From: Pseudomonas kribbensis
GTDB lineage: Bacteria; Pseudomonadota; Gammaproteobacteria; Pseudomonadales; Pseudomonadaceae
DNA: 64,000 nucleotides
Reading direction: 5' to 3'
NCBI RefSeq assembly: GCF_003352185.1
Contig: NZ_CP029608.1
Coordinates: forward strand, 3,472,001 to 3,536,000
The notes under the pieces are model-generated. The model saw only the letters and a program-made list of their open reading frames with translations. It made no database searches and was not told the origin of the DNA. The position numbers and the translations under genes are program-made. Positions 31,841-41,572 of this stretch are shown piece by piece; within the stretch, counting starts at the first letter, position 1, and the number at the start of each line of letters is the position of its first letter.

Positions 31841-34800
31841 TCAGTGGAAATCGCGGCTTTGCACCCGAATCCCGTTGAGCAACGGGCTGAGGTCACTCAA
31901 GCGTCCGGCAATCAGATGCCGGACTTCGCCTTCACGCTCCCAGCGTCCATCGACCTTGAGCAATTGCGAACCGACCAGCACCTGACGCTGACGCTCGGCC
32001 AGATCGCGCCAGACCACCACGTTGACGTTGCCGAACTCGTCTTCCAGGGTCACGAAGGTCACGCCGCTGGCGGTGGCCGGGCGCTGGCGGCCGGTCACCA
32101 GCCCCGCCACGCTGACCGGTCGGCCATGCTCGACTTCCAGCAACTCCCGGGAACTGCGACAGCGCCGCGCCCGCAACTCGTCGCGCAACAACGTCAGCGG
32201 GTGCGGCCCCAACGTGGTGCCGAGGGTGGCGTAGTCGGTGAACAGATCTTCGCTGACGCTCGGTGTGGGCAGCCGCACATCGGGCTCCTCCTGACTCGGC
32301 AACCCGGCAAACAGTCCGAGCTGCTTCTGCACCCCGGCCACCTCCCAGCGTGCCCGATGGCGATGCCCGGCCAGGCCCCGCAGCGCTCCTGAGTCCGCCA
32401 GCAACGCCTGGGCCCGACTGTCGAGCCCGGCCCGGTCACCCAGATCGGCGACATCGGCAAACGCGCCCCTCGCCCGAGCGCTTTCAATGCTCCGCGCATC
32501 CTCTTCGCGAAAGCCCTTGATCATGCGCAGGCCCATGCGAATCGCCGGTTGCGCGCCGGTGATCGGCTCCAGGCTGCAATCCCAGTCGCTGGCGCGTACG
32601 TCCACCGGGCGGATCTGCAAATGATGCCGGCGCGCGTCCTGAAGAATCTGATCCGGGCTGTAGAAACCCATCGGCCAGCTGTTGATCAGCGCACAGGCGA
32701 ACGCCGCCGGTTCGTGGCACTTGAGCCAGCAACTGGCATAGGTCAGCAAGGCAAAACTGGCGGCGTGGGACTCGGGAAAACCGTAACTGCCGAAGCCCTT
32801 GATCTGTTCGAAGATCTGCGCGGCGAATTCCGGGGTGTAGCCGTTTTTCTTCATGCCGGCCGCCAGCCGTTCCTTGTGCGGTTCCAGCCCGCCGTGGCGT
32901 TTCCAGGCCGCCATGGAACGCCGCAACTGATCGGCCTCGCCGGGGCTGTAGTCGGCAGCGACAATGGCGATCTGCATCACCTGCTCCTGAAACAGCGGCA
33001 CGCCGAGGGTGCGTTTGAGCACCACTTCCAGCTCCGGCGACGGATAGGTTTCCTTTTCTTCCTTGTTCCGCCGGCGCAGGTACGGATGGACCATCCCGCC
33101 CTGGATCGGCCCCGGCCGGACAATGGCCACTTCGATCACCAGATCGTAGAAGTTTTGCGGGCGCAGGCGCGGCAGCATCGACATCTGCGCCCGGGACTCG
33201 ATCTGGAACACGCCGATGGTGTCTGCGCGACTGATCATGTCGTAGGTCGGGCGATCGTCAGCCGGGATGGTGGCCAGGCTCAGATCCTGGTTGCGATGAC
33301 GACGCAGCAGGTCGAAACAGCGACGAATCGCACTGAGCATGCCGAGGGCGAGGATATCCACCTTGAGCAGCCCGACCGCATCGAGGTCGTCCTTGTCCCA
33401 CTGGATGATCGTGCGGTCGGCCATGGCGGCGTTTTCCACCGGCACCAGGGTGTCCAGCGGCTGCTCGGAAATCACGAAACCGCCGGGGTGCTGCGACAGG
33501 TGCCGAGGGAAGCCGATCAGTTGCCCGGTCAGGCTCAGCACCCGGTGCAGGATCGGGCTGTCCGGGTCGAAGCCGCTTTCGCGCAGGCGCTCCACGGGCG
33601 GTGTTTCATCGCTCCAGTGACCACAGCAATCGGCCAGCGCATTGATCTGGTCCGGCGGCAGACCCAGGGCCTTGGCCACGTCGCGCACCGCGCCGGCAGC
33701 GTGATAGGTGCTGACCACCGCCGTCAGCGCCGCACGACGGCGGCCATAACGACGAAACACGTATTGCAGCACTTCTTCCCGGCGCTCGTGCTCGAAATCC
33801 ACATCGATGTCCGGCGGCTCGTTGCGTTCTCTCGACATGAAACGCTCGAACAGCAACGTGGTGCGATCCGGGTCGATCTCGGTGATGCCCAAGGCAAAAC
33901 ACACCGCCGAGTTGGCCGCCGAACCCCGGCCCTGACAGAGAATTTTCTGCTCCCGGGCGTAGCGCACCACGTCGTGCACGGTGAGGAAGTAGCTTTCGTA
34001 GCCGAGTTCGGCAATCAGCTCCAGCTCATCGTCGATCTGTTTGAGCACCTTGGGCTGTGCGCCTTTCGGCCAGCGCCAGGCGATGCCTTGTTCAGTCAGA
34101 TGCCGCAGCCAGGAACTGGCGTCATGTTCCTCGGGCACCAGCTCTTTCGGATATTGATAACGCAACTGGCCGAGGTCGAACGTGCAGCGGCGGGCCAGCG
34201 TCACCGATTCGTCGAGCAGAGTCTGCGGATACAACTCGCGCAACACATCGAGGCTGCGCAGATGCCGTTCGCCATTGGGGTGCAGGCGCAACCCGGCTTC
34301 GGCTACCGGGACGTGATGACGGATCGCAGTCATGGTGTCCTGCAAGGCCCGGCGGCCACGGGCGTGCATGTGCACATCGCCGCTGGCCACGGCCGCAATC
34401 TGCAGCTCATCTGCCAGACTCAGGAGGGCGGCCAGTCGTTGCTGATCGTTCTGCCCTCGATGCAACTGCACCGCCAGCCACAACCGTTCGCCGAAGGTCT
34501 GTTTCAGCCAACGCCCCTCTTCCACGTCATCGACCGTATCCGGCACCCACAGCACCAGCAACCCCGGCAGCGGTTCACTGAAATCTTCGCGCAGTATTTG
34601 ATACTGACCTTTCTGCGTACGCCGTCGAGCCTGGGTGATCAAGCCGCACAGGGCCTGATAACCCTCAATGTTTTCTACCAGCAACACCAGTTTCGGACCG
34701 TTCTCGATGCGGATTTCGCTGCCGATGATCAGCGGCAACTCCACGGACTTCGCCGCCTGCCAGGCACGGACGATTCCGGCCAAGGTGCATTCATCGGTGA

Positions 34801-34918
34801 TCGCCAGCGCCTGATAGCCGTGCTTCTTCGCCCGCTGGAACAGCTCCAGCGCACTGGACGCACCGCGCTGAAAACTGAAATTCGACAGGCAGTGCAGCTC
34901 GGCATAACCCTGATTCAC
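31841..34918 (-). CDS. dnaE2: error-prone DNA polymerase DnaE2
   Basis: 1,025 residues from GTG 34918 (GTGA overlap with imuB); a GTG at 34939 would add seven. C-family polymerase with N-terminal PHP domain ([18 protein letters not shown]), palm catalytic residues in [21 protein letters not shown], finger and thumb segments, and a C-terminal OB fold ([37 protein letters not shown]). Shorter than the replicative DnaE (about 1,170), as expected for DnaE2. It is the polymerase of the LexA2-controlled SOS mutasome with ImuA and ImuB, which copies past lesions at the cost of mutations. Confidence 0.96.
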   Translation of the reverse strand: MNQGYAELHCLSNFSFQRGASSALELFQRAKKHGYQALAITDECTLAGIVRAWQAAKSVELPLIIGSEIRIENGPKLVLLVENIEGYQALCGLITQARRRTQKGQYQILREDFSEPLPGLLVLWVPDTVDDVEEGRWLKQTFGERLWLAVQLHRGQNDQQRLAALLSLADELQIAAVASGDVHMHARGRRALQDTMTAIRHHVPVAEAGLRLHPNGERHLRSLDVLRELYPQTLLDESVTLARRCTFDLGQLRYQYPKELVPEEHDASSWLRHLTEQGIAWRWPKGAQPKVLKQIDDELELIAELGYESYFLTVHDVVRYAREQKILCQGRGSAANSAVCFALGITEIDPDRTTLLFERFMSRERNEPPDIDVDFEHERREEVLQYVFRRYGRRRAALTAVVSTYHAAGAVRDVAKALGLPPDQINALADCCGHWSDETPPVERLRESGFDPDSPILHRVLSLTGQLIGFPRHLSQHPGGFVISEQPLDTLVPVENAAMADRTIIQWDKDDLDAVGLLKVDILALGMLSAIRRCFDLLRRHRNQDLSLATIPADDRPTYDMISRADTIGVFQIESRAQMSMLPRLRPQNFYDLVIEVAIVRPGPIQGGMVHPYLRRRNKEEKETYPSPELEVVLKRTLGVPLFQEQVMQIAIVAADYSPGEADQLRRSMAAWKRHGGLEPHKERLAAGMKKNGYTPEFAAQIFEQIKGFGSYGFPESHAASFALLTYASCWLKCHEPAAFACALINSWPMGFYSPDQILQDARRHHLQIRPVDVRASDWDCSLEPITGAQPAIRMGLRMIKGFREEDARSIESARARGAFADVADLGDRAGLDSRAQALLADSGALRGLAGHRHRARWEVAGVQKQLGLFAGLPSQEEPDVRLPTPSVSEDLFTDYATLGTTLGPHPLTLLRDELRARRCRSSRELLEVEHGRPVSVAGLVTGRQRPATASGVTFVTLEDEFGNVNVVVWRDLAERQRQVLVGSQLLKVDGRWEREGEVRHLIAGRLSDLSPLLNGIRVQSRDFH

Positions 34919-36330
34919 GCGAACCAGCCCTGCAGCCACAACGGGCCGCCCTCACCCACTGCCCGGTACGCCCAGCCTTGCTGGCCGGCGCGGTTCTGGA
35001 TCAGGTAATAATCGCGGCGCACGTCGTCACCGTCCCACCAGCCGGACTCGATGCGCTCCGGGCCCATGAGGATGCGCGCAGAGCCTTCGGGCACGGACTG
35101 CGGCTCGCCCAACAGCCAGCCCGGACGCTGCACGCCCGGCAACGCAGCACAAGGCTGTTTGTCATCGGCGTTCTGCCACGCGCACTCCGGGCGATGATCG
35201 GCCTGAAAGCGCAGGCCCTGCACCGCGTCATCCCCCAGCCGCGCGCGCAGGCGTTCGCGCAGCTGCTCCCAGGGCAAGGTCTGCTGCGGGCGGTCGTCGA
35301 ACAGTTCCTGAAACTGCGGCACGAAACTCGGCAGATCCTCGGCCCGCAGACGAAAACCGCGCACCGGGGCTTCGACCTGCACCTGCTCCAATCGACCACG
35401 GGCCAGCTCGAAGAGCATCGCCGGGTCGCGCTCGGCGCTGAGCAGGCCGACCTTGATCAATGTATCCGGCAATCCTGCATGTTCCAGATGCAGGTCGAAG
35501 CGCTGCACGCCGCTGTCGCGCCCGCACAAGAACGCCGCCAGATCGGACGTCAGGCGGCGCAACGGGAACAGCAGCGCCTGATGGGACTGCACGTCGAAGT
35601 TGAGTTCGATGCGCACATCGAAGCGATCCGGCGGCAGGTAGAACGCCAGCGCCAGCGGTCGTGCGCCAAACAGCGTGTCCAGATGCTTGAGCATCGGTGC
35701 CTCGAAACGCCGGGCCAGGGCCTGACGCGGCAGACTCTGCAACTGATGGAGGTGGCGCAGGCCCATGCGCGACAACGCCGTGGCCACGCTCGGTTCAAGT
35801 CCGACACGGTCGACCGGCAGTTGCCCGAGGTGATGACGCAGGGCTTCACCATCCGGCACCACCAATCCGTCATAGGCATTGGCCAACACCCGCGCCGCCA
35901 CCGGGTTGGGCGCGGCGACGATGCGGTGACGAAAGCCCAGCTCCGTCAGCTCAGTACGTAATCGCGCTTCGAACTGCGCCCAGGAACCGAACAGCCCGAG
36001 GCTCGATTCGATCTCGAACACCACGGTGCGCGGGTAATGCACGCTGACCTGCGCGCTGAAGCGATAGGCCCAGGCAGCGAGAAACTGCTGCCAGTGTTCG
36101 ACCTCGGCGGCGTCGTAATCGACGGTGGCGAACCCTTTGCTCATCGCCTGCGCAGCAGTCATCGACTGCCCCGGTCGCAAGCCCAGTGCCCGCGCCGCCG
36201 GGTTGACCGCTTGCAGCACCCGGCGCTGGGCCGGGCCGCTGAGCAGAGCCAAGGGTTGCTCGGAATCGGGCCGTTGACGCAGCACGGCGTCGAGGGCCAA
36301 TTGCGGGAACAGAATGCAGACCCAGCGCAT
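34915..36330 (-). CDS. imuB: ImuB, Y-family polymerase-like mutasome subunit
   Basis: 471 residues from ATG 36330; the longer frame to 36432 overlaps imuA and has no start support. It has the Y-family polymerase layout (thumb/little-finger regions with [23 protein letters not shown] and [36 protein letters not shown]) but the N-terminal catalytic DxD of true Y-family polymerases is replaced in [10 protein letters not shown], which is the defining feature of ImuB. It links DnaE2 to the beta clamp and is not expected to polymerise DNA itself. It starts seven bases past the imuA stop. Confidence 0.93.
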   Translation of the reverse strand: MRWVCILFPQLALDAVLRQRPDSEQPLALLSGPAQRRVLQAVNPAARALGLRPGQSMTAAQAMSKGFATVDYDAAEVEHWQQFLAAWAYRFSAQVSVHYPRTVVFEIESSLGLFGSWAQFEARLRTELTELGFRHRIVAAPNPVAARVLANAYDGLVVPDGEALRHHLGQLPVDRVGLEPSVATALSRMGLRHLHQLQSLPRQALARRFEAPMLKHLDTLFGARPLALAFYLPPDRFDVRIELNFDVQSHQALLFPLRRLTSDLAAFLCGRDSGVQRFDLHLEHAGLPDTLIKVGLLSAERDPAMLFELARGRLEQVQVEAPVRGFRLRAEDLPSFVPQFQELFDDRPQQTLPWEQLRERLRARLGDDAVQGLRFQADHRPECAWQNADDKQPCAALPGVQRPGWLLGEPQSVPEGSARILMGPERIESGWWDGDDVRRDYYLIQNRAGQQGWAYRAVGEGGPLWLQGWFA

Positions 36331-36337
36331 GACGACC

Positions 36338-36955
36338 TCAATGCCCCACAGCAAAGGCAATCGGTGCAGTGCGCGCCAGTCCGCCCCGGCATTTGAGTAC
36401 GCGCAACTGCGCCGGGCGGGCATCGATGGCAATGCGCAGCGCCGCTGGCGACGGGTTGACCGCCTCGCTCAATGGCCGCCACGCGAACGCCAGGGTCTGG
36501 CCGGTTTCCGCCGCCACCTGCAAACGGCGCAAGGCACGGTCGTCGGCCTTGTGCGGCCAACACAGCACCGCGCCGCAACTGCCCGAGCGCAGGCATTGCT
36601 CCGCCGCCCACAAGGCATCGCGCTCACTGGCCTGGATCACCGACAACTGCCGCAGATCGACCCCGGCATTGGCCCACGCCTGCGGGTATGGCACGAACGG
36701 CGGCGCCACCAGCACGATGCGCTCCCCCGCCGCCGACAGCCGCGCCAACGTCGGCCACACCAGTTGCAGTTCGCCGACACCAGGACCGGCCAGAAGGATT
36801 TCGCTCAGCGCCGCTTCCGGCCAGCCACCGCTGGGCAAGGCTGCGTCCAGCGCCGCGTGCCCGGTGGGTTGCGGGCTCGCGGTGGGTGGCGCAGGCCGGC
36901 CCTTCCAGACCTGGCCGCCATTGAACAGCGTATCCAGCGCAACGACGGCACCCAT
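36338..36955 (-). CDS. imuA: ImuA, RecA/SulA-like SOS mutagenesis protein
   Basis: 205 residues with the RecA-like ImuA/SulA-family pattern: GGWPEAALSEILLAGPGVGELQLVWPTLARLSAAGERIVLVAPPFVPYPQAWANAGVDLRQLSVI, where the Walker A Lys of RecA is absent. Needed with ImuB and DnaE2 for induced mutagenesis. The ATG overlaps the lexA2 stop by one base (TGATG). Confidence 0.92.
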   Translation of the reverse strand: MGAVVALDTLFNGGQVWKGRPAPPTASPQPTGHAALDAALPSGGWPEAALSEILLAGPGVGELQLVWPTLARLSAAGERIVLVAPPFVPYPQAWANAGVDLRQLSVIQASERDALWAAEQCLRSGSCGAVLCWPHKADDRALRRLQVAAETGQTLAFAWRPLSEAVNPSPAALRIAIDARPAQLRVLKCRGGLARTAPIAFAVGH

Positions 36956-37572
36956 CAGCCTTGCCTCACCAGACCGCAGAACACGCCTTCGATGGCCAGG
37001 TCCTGATCGTCACGCACCACAATCGGCTGGTATGCCGGGTTACGCGGCAACAGGCGAACCTCATCGCCGACCCGCTCGAAGCGTTTAATGGTGACTTCAC
37101 CGTCGAGCCGCGCCACCACGATCTGGCCGTTGAGCGCCTCGGGGTTGCGCCGCACGCCGACCAGATCGCCGTCGAGAATGCCGTCCTCGATCATCGAGTC
37201 GCCCTGCACCCGCAGCATGTAGTCGGGCGTGCGGGAGAACAGTGCCGGGTCGAGCATCAGGCGATTGTGGATGTCGGCATCGGCGCCGATGGGCGCACCG
37301 GCAGCCACCCGGCCGAGCACCGGCACTTCAAGCAGTTCCGGTCGCGCCGGCTGCCCGAGCAGGCGAATGCCCCGGGCCTGATGCGGATTGACCTCGATGA
37401 ACCCGGCTTCGGTGAGCGCCAGCACATGCTTGCGCGCCACGCTGCGGGAGGCAAAACCAAAAGCCTCGCTGATTTCAGCGAGGCTTGGGGGCTGACCATG
37501 TTCGGCGATGCGTTCGCGGATAAAGGTCAGGATGGCGGTACGGCGGGGAGTCAGATTTGTCATGGAGTACAT
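36955..37572 (-). CDS. lexA: LexA-type repressor of the mutasome operon (LexA2)
   Basis: 205 residues from ATG 37572 (AAGAG five bases upstream); ATG 37563 would drop three residues. Winged helix-turn-helix about 4-70 (SLAEISEAFGFASRSVARKHVLALTEAGFIE) and a peptidase S24 domain: cleavage site Ala91-Gly92 in GRVAAGAPI, nucleophile Ser126 in GDSM and base Lys163 in TIKRF. RecA-driven self-cleavage would release lexA2-imuA-imuB-dnaE2. The recognition helix differs from classical LexA, agreeing with the GTAC-N4-GTAC type box at its own start rather than CTG-N10-CAG. A second, housekeeping lexA is expected elsewhere in the genome. Confidence 0.93.
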   Translation of the reverse strand: MYSMTNLTPRRTAILTFIRERIAEHGQPPSLAEISEAFGFASRSVARKHVLALTEAGFIEVNPHQARGIRLLGQPARPELLEVPVLGRVAAGAPIGADADIHNRLMLDPALFSRTPDYMLRVQGDSMIEDGILDGDLVGVRRNPEALNGQIVVARLDGEVTIKRFERVGDEVRLLPRNPAYQPIVVRDDQDLAIEGVFCGLVRQG

Positions 37573-37580
37573 TTGTACTC
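37565..37580. promoter_or_regulatory. LexA2-type operator over the lexA2 translation start
   Basis: GAGTACATTTGTACTC is a palindrome with 6-base perfect arms and 4-base centre; it contains the GTAC-N4-GTAC layout known for LexA2 of Pseudomonas putida (GTAC-N4-GTGC). It covers the ribosome binding site and start codon of lexA2, so bound repressor would block the whole lexA2-imuA-imuB-dnaE2 operon. Confidence 0.8.
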
Positions 37581-37610
37581 TTGTGGGAATTTCCTGACAA
37601 GCACCGCCAG

Positions 37611-38528
37611 TCAGCTCAAACCGCGCTCCGCCAGAAACCCCGCGATGTAATCGATGAACGCCACAACCTTGGCCGTCGCCCGCCGATGGCTCGGGTACAC
37701 CGCCAGAATGTGCGGGCCGAAGCTGTCCGGATCGATCTCGTAATCAGCCATGACCCGCACCAGTCGCCCATCGGCGATGTACGGCGCGGCGCTCCACAGC
37801 GGCGTGTGCAGCAAGCCGCGCCCGGCCAAAGCGCTGGCCAGCAGCAAATCGTAATTGTCGCTGCGCAACAGCGGCGCCGCCGGTTGCGCCAGGCTCAGGC
37901 GCTGGCCGTCGCGCTCGGCCCACCAGAATTCGCGACTGAGCAACGGATGCCGGTACAGCAGCCATTCATGCTGATCGAGGGTTTGCGGCGTCACCGGTAA
38001 GCCCTTGCGCGCCAAGTATCCGGGGCTGCCGCACAGCGCCAGGCGATTGCTGCCGACCACCCGGGCAATCAGCCCCGGCAAATCGTCATGGCCCTCGCGC
38101 AGCGCCAGGTCGTAGCCGCTTTCCAGCAGATTGACGAACTCGTCGCACAAATCCACTTGTAGGCTGATCTGCGGGTATTGCTGCAAAAAACCGTCACACA
38201 CCTGATCGAGAAACGCCCGCCCGTAAGCCAGCGGCGCGGTGATTTTCAGGCTGCCGCGCAGGCCGTGCTGCAACTGCTCGATTTCCTCGCCGGCCTCGTC
38301 CAGCCGTTGCAGCACCTGACGTGCGGTTTCCAGATAGAGCCGGCCGATTTCCGTCAGCAGTATTCGCCGCGTGCTGCGTTCGAACAGCCTCGCGCCGAGT
38401 TCGGATTCCAGATGATTGACCGCTTTGGTCAGGGCCGACGGGGTCTTGCCCAGTTGCTCGGCAGCGCGGCTGAAACTGCCGAGCTGCGCGGTGACCACGA
38501 ACATTTTCAGTGCACCCAGCTTGTCCAT
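37611..38528 (-). CDS. LysR-family transcriptional regulator
   Basis: 305 residues from ATG 38528, the normal LysR start (MDKLGALKMFV); the open frame to 38747 runs into the divergent gene and is not used. HTH: FVVTAQLGSFSRAAEQLGKTPSALTKAVNHLESELGARLFERSTRR. The C-terminal ligand domain includes ISLQVDLCDEFVNLLESGYDLALREG. It is divergent from the periplasmic amidohydrolase at 38632 with 103 bases between, so it probably controls that gene. CrgA/AaeR-type subgroup by wording. Confidence 0.9.
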   Translation of the reverse strand: MDKLGALKMFVVTAQLGSFSRAAEQLGKTPSALTKAVNHLESELGARLFERSTRRILLTEIGRLYLETARQVLQRLDEAGEEIEQLQHGLRGSLKITAPLAYGRAFLDQVCDGFLQQYPQISLQVDLCDEFVNLLESGYDLALREGHDDLPGLIARVVGSNRLALCGSPGYLARKGLPVTPQTLDQHEWLLYRHPLLSREFWWAERDGQRLSLAQPAAPLLRSDNYDLLLASALAGRGLLHTPLWSAAPYIADGRLVRVMADYEIDPDSFGPHILAVYPSHRRATAKVVAFIDYIAGFLAERGLS

Positions 38529-38631
38529 GCTTTTTCCATTCAGGCAAAAACGTTTTTCGTGAGGGAGGCGTTCTGTCGGGCGTTGGCAGCCACTAATCTG
38601 GCCATCAGACGCAATAACAAGGAAATGTTCA

Positions 38632-40386
38632 ATGAAAAGATTCATCCCGCATTTCACAAAAAATGTGCTGATCGCCGCTATGAGTTTTGCCTCGATGGAA
38701 GCCATGGCCGCCACCGATCTGGTGCTGCTCAACGGCAAGATTTTCACCGCCGACCGCGCTCAACCGCAGGTTCAGGCGCTGGCCGTGGAGAACGGCAAGG
38801 TGCTGAAAGTCGGCACCGATGCGCAGATCAAGACCTTGATCGAACCCGTCACCCAAGTGATCGACCTTCAAGGCAAGGCCATGATGCCCGGCTTGATCGA
38901 CAGCCATTCCCACGCGATTTTCGGCGGACTGGAAATGGTCTCGGCGAACATGGAAGACGAGGTGGTCGAACTCGACGAACTGGAAAAACGCCTGCGCGCC
39001 TGGCGTGACGACGGCAAGGCCCGGCATGGCGATGTGTTGAGCGTGGCCGGCATGAGTTCGGCGTACTGGGCCAAGGCTGAAGCCCTGGGCAAGATCTTCA
39101 ACCACGGCGAATGGGCCGACGTGCCGGTGGTGTTCACCGGCAGCGATCACCACACGGCGTGGGCCAACAATGTGATGCTCAAGCGTGCGGGCATCGACGC
39201 CGCGCTGCTGAAAACCCTGCCGGACGCGGAAAAGGACACCCTCGGCAAACTGGCCAGCGGTGAGCCGAACGGCTTTGTGGTCGATGCCGGTTGGGATCGG
39301 GTCGCCTCGAAAATACCAGTGCCGAGCCCTGCCGACCTGCTCAAGGCTGCACAATCAGCGGTGCGTTTCAACAACAGCCTTGGCATCACTGCGTGGATGG
39401 ACCCGGCTGCCAACGCCGCGCCGGGCGAGCCGGTATTCGCCCTCAAGCCCACCGAGAGAACCGTCGGCGTGCTGCCGGCCTACAAGGCCCTGTCGGACAG
39501 CGGCGGCATGACCGCCCACGTTGCCGCGCTGCTGGTGGCCAACCCGAAAAGCGCCCCGGCCGATCTCGACACCCTCGACAAGGTTCGCCGGCAGTTTCAG
39601 GGCATCCCCAACCTCACGCTGCCGGGGATCAAGATCTTCGCCGACGGCGTGATCGAATACCCGGCCCAGAGCGCGGCGATGATCGATCCCTACAGCAACT
39701 CGCACAAACAGGGCGAACTGCTGATCGATCCGCAGCACTTCGGCGAACTGGTCAGCGCCATCGATCAGCGCGACTGGCTGGTGCACATCCACGCCATCGG
39801 CGACCGCGCGGTGCGCGAGTCACTGAACGGCATCGCCCAGGCACGCAAGGACCGACAGAGCGGCGTGACGCACTCGATCACCCACCTGCAAATGGTCAAC
39901 CCGAAGGAGTTCGCCCGCTTCAAGCCGCTGAACGTGATTGCCTCGATGCAACTGCTGTGGGCCAGCGCCGACGACTACACCACCGACATGATCAAGCCTT
40001 ACGTCAGCGCCCTCGCCTTTCGTTATCAATACCCGGCGCACTCGCTGCTCAAGCAGGGCGCGACGATTGCCGGCGCCAGCGACTGGCCGGTGTCTTCGCC
40101 GAACCCGTTCAACGCCATCGCCCAGGCCATCACCCGCACCGGTCCGCTGGGGGTGCTCAACGCCGACGAACGCCTGGACCGCGAAACCATGTTCTACGCC
40201 TACACCGCCAACGCCGCGCGGACCATCGGCCTGGAGCAACAGATCGGCTCGCTGAGCCCCGGCAAACAGGCCGATTTCATCGTGCTCGATCGCGACGTGT
40301 TCAGCGTCGATGACAAGGCTCTGCATGACACGAAGGTTCTGCAGACCTGGTTCGGTGGTCGTCAGGTTTACGCCCCTACCCTCTAG
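38632..40386 (+). CDS. exported amidohydrolase, YtcJ-like
   Basis: 584 residues. Signal peptide about 1-26 (LIAAMSFASMEAMAA), so it acts in the periplasm. YtcJ-type metal-dependent amidohydrolase: TDLVLLNGKIFTADRAQPQVQALAVENGKVLKVG opening, MPGLIDSHSHAIFGG (the HxH metal pair), WLVHIHAIGDRAVRE (His), THSITHLQM (His) and GASDWPVSSPNPF (Asp); the end LSPGKQADFIVLDRDVF is typical. AAGGA precedes the ATG. Divergent from a LysR gene. Members hydrolyse amide bonds of varied compounds; the substrate is unknown. Confidence 0.9.
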   Translation: MKRFIPHFTKNVLIAAMSFASMEAMAATDLVLLNGKIFTADRAQPQVQALAVENGKVLKVGTDAQIKTLIEPVTQVIDLQGKAMMPGLIDSHSHAIFGGLEMVSANMEDEVVELDELEKRLRAWRDDGKARHGDVLSVAGMSSAYWAKAEALGKIFNHGEWADVPVVFTGSDHHTAWANNVMLKRAGIDAALLKTLPDAEKDTLGKLASGEPNGFVVDAGWDRVASKIPVPSPADLLKAAQSAVRFNNSLGITAWMDPAANAAPGEPVFALKPTERTVGVLPAYKALSDSGGMTAHVAALLVANPKSAPADLDTLDKVRRQFQGIPNLTLPGIKIFADGVIEYPAQSAAMIDPYSNSHKQGELLIDPQHFGELVSAIDQRDWLVHIHAIGDRAVRESLNGIAQARKDRQSGVTHSITHLQMVNPKEFARFKPLNVIASMQLLWASADDYTTDMIKPYVSALAFRYQYPAHSLLKQGATIAGASDWPVSSPNPFNAIAQAITRTGPLGVLNADERLDRETMFYAYTANAARTIGLEQQIGSLSPGKQADFIVLDRDVFSVDDKALHDTKVLQTWFGGRQVYAPTL

Positions 40387-40397
40387 AAACACACTTC

Positions 40398-40492
40398 CCC
40401 TGTGGGAGCCAGCCTGCTGGCGATTACGGTCTGACATTCAACTCATATGTCACCTGACTCACCGCAATCGCTAGCAGGCTAGCTCCCACAGG
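40398..40492. repeat. inverted REP pair (REPIN)
   Basis: Left copy CCCTGTGGGAGCCAGCCTGC then TGGCGATTACGG; right copy, inverted, CCGCAATCGCTAGCAGGCTA then GCTCCCACA. The two stems use different base pairs (CAG/CTG and TAG/CTA) at the same place, showing that the hairpin is conserved. It fills most of the gap between the amidohydrolase and the TorF-like porin. Confidence 0.9.
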
Positions 40493-40533
40493 CTTCCGCG
40501 CGCCCCATAACAATCACAACATCGGGACTTCAC

Positions 40534-41271
40534 ATGAAAGCCATGCCTCTGCTCGCCCTGACTTCCTTGAGCCTGCTGCCCTTGAGCAGCCACGCTATTC
40601 CCCTGAACGATGATTTCGCCGTGCTGGTCGACCTGACGCTGGCCAGCGACTACCGCACTCGCGGTATCTCCCAGACCCAGAACGATCCGGCGGTACAGGC
40701 CGGTTTGACCCTGGCCCACAGCAGCGGTCTGTACCTCGGCGCGTGGAGTTCGAACGTCGACTTCGGCGGCGGTCTGAAAACCCGTCAGGAAGTCGATTAC
40801 TACGCCGGCTGGCTGTGGCAGGCCACCGAAAACGTGAGCCTTGATCTCGGCACCATCCACTACGCCTACCCCAAGGAAAGCCAGTTCAACCAGACCGAGG
40901 TCTACGGGATTCTCGGCGTCTACGGGGTGAAGCTTGCAGCGTATTACTCCAGTGACGCGCCGGGCATCGACAGCAAACAGAGCTCGCTCTACAGCTACAT
41001 CGGCTATGAAACCGAATTGCCGTTCGATTCCGGGCTGAAGCTGCGCTACGGCAACATGGACTTCAAGGACCCGCATCTGTACTCGGCATCCGGGCATGGC
41101 GAAGAATCCTACCGGGAGTGGGAAGTCAAACTGACCCACAACCTGGCCGGCGAGGTGCTGGGCCTGAGCTACATCGACACTGACCTCTCGCAAAGCCAGT
41201 GCCTGAGCAATTGGGGCTTCAAGGATGTGTGCACGGCGACGGTCGTGGCCAGTGTCAGCAAATCCTTCTGA
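40534..41271 (+). CDS. TorF-family putative outer membrane porin
   Basis: 245 residues. Signal peptide about 1-21 (ending SSHA), then the TorF/Gcw_chp opening DFAVLVDLTLASDYRTRGISQTQNDPAVQAGLTLAHSSGLYLGAWSSNVDFG. Alternating aromatic/polar strands and a terminal Phe (VVASVSKSF) fit a beta-barrel. Uptake or efflux role unknown; the neighbouring exported amidohydrolase could use a dedicated porin, but the REP pair between them makes co-transcription uncertain. Confidence 0.88.
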   Translation: MKAMPLLALTSLSLLPLSSHAIPLNDDFAVLVDLTLASDYRTRGISQTQNDPAVQAGLTLAHSSGLYLGAWSSNVDFGGGLKTRQEVDYYAGWLWQATENVSLDLGTIHYAYPKESQFNQTEVYGILGVYGVKLAAYYSSDAPGIDSKQSSLYSYIGYETELPFDSGLKLRYGNMDFKDPHLYSASGHGEESYREWEVKLTHNLAGEVLGLSYIDTDLSQSQCLSNWGFKDVCTATVVASVSKSF

Positions 41272-41293
41272 GCCCAGGTTGATTGCGGTGAAC

Positions 41294-41572
41294 CTAAGGT
41301 GTGAGTTGCGCCAGGTACTGCCACGGGTAGATCCCGCGTTGATGGCCATCGCTGAACACCAGTTGCAGTCCGTAACCCTGCTGGTTTAGTTCGATCACAC
41401 GAACCCGATCATCCACCAGCGGCGCCGAGCCCCGCAGGCGAAACGCCCGGCACTGCGAGCACGGGCACTGGCGGCGCAGTTCGGCGTGGTCGAGCAACTG
41501 CTCGCGGCCATCCGGCCAGCTCAGCCGCAAGCGGTGTTCACTTTGGGAATTGCCGATCGCCAGCGGATTCAT
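41294..41572 (-). CDS. DUF971 (GBBH-like N-terminal domain) protein
   Basis: 92 residues, a single DUF971 domain: LRLSWPDGREQLLDHAELRRQCPCSQCRA, then VIELNQQGYGLQLVFSDGHQRGIYPWQYL. This is the zinc-binding domain also found at the N-terminus of gamma-butyrobetaine hydroxylase; the CPCSQC cysteines could be metal ligands. Stand-alone DUF971 proteins are linked by context to Fe-S and cofactor work. It overlaps the HEAT-repeat gene by 4 bases (ATGA) and is last in the eight-gene operon. Confidence 0.85.
   Translation of the reverse strand: MNPLAIGNSQSEHRLRLSWPDGREQLLDHAELRRQCPCSQCRAFRLRGSAPLVDDRVRVIELNQQGYGLQLVFSDGHQRGIYPWQYLAQLTP

Noticed and set aside
32549..35008. 819-codon plus-strand open frame opposite dnaE2
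   Set aside because: Antisense shadow; the DnaE2 frame is certain from its PHP and palm motifs.
26332..40492. Repeated GTGGGAGC elements as a CRISPR array or transposon ends
   Set aside because: The copies are isolated inverted pairs between different genes, without regular spacers, transposase genes or target duplications; they are REP elements.
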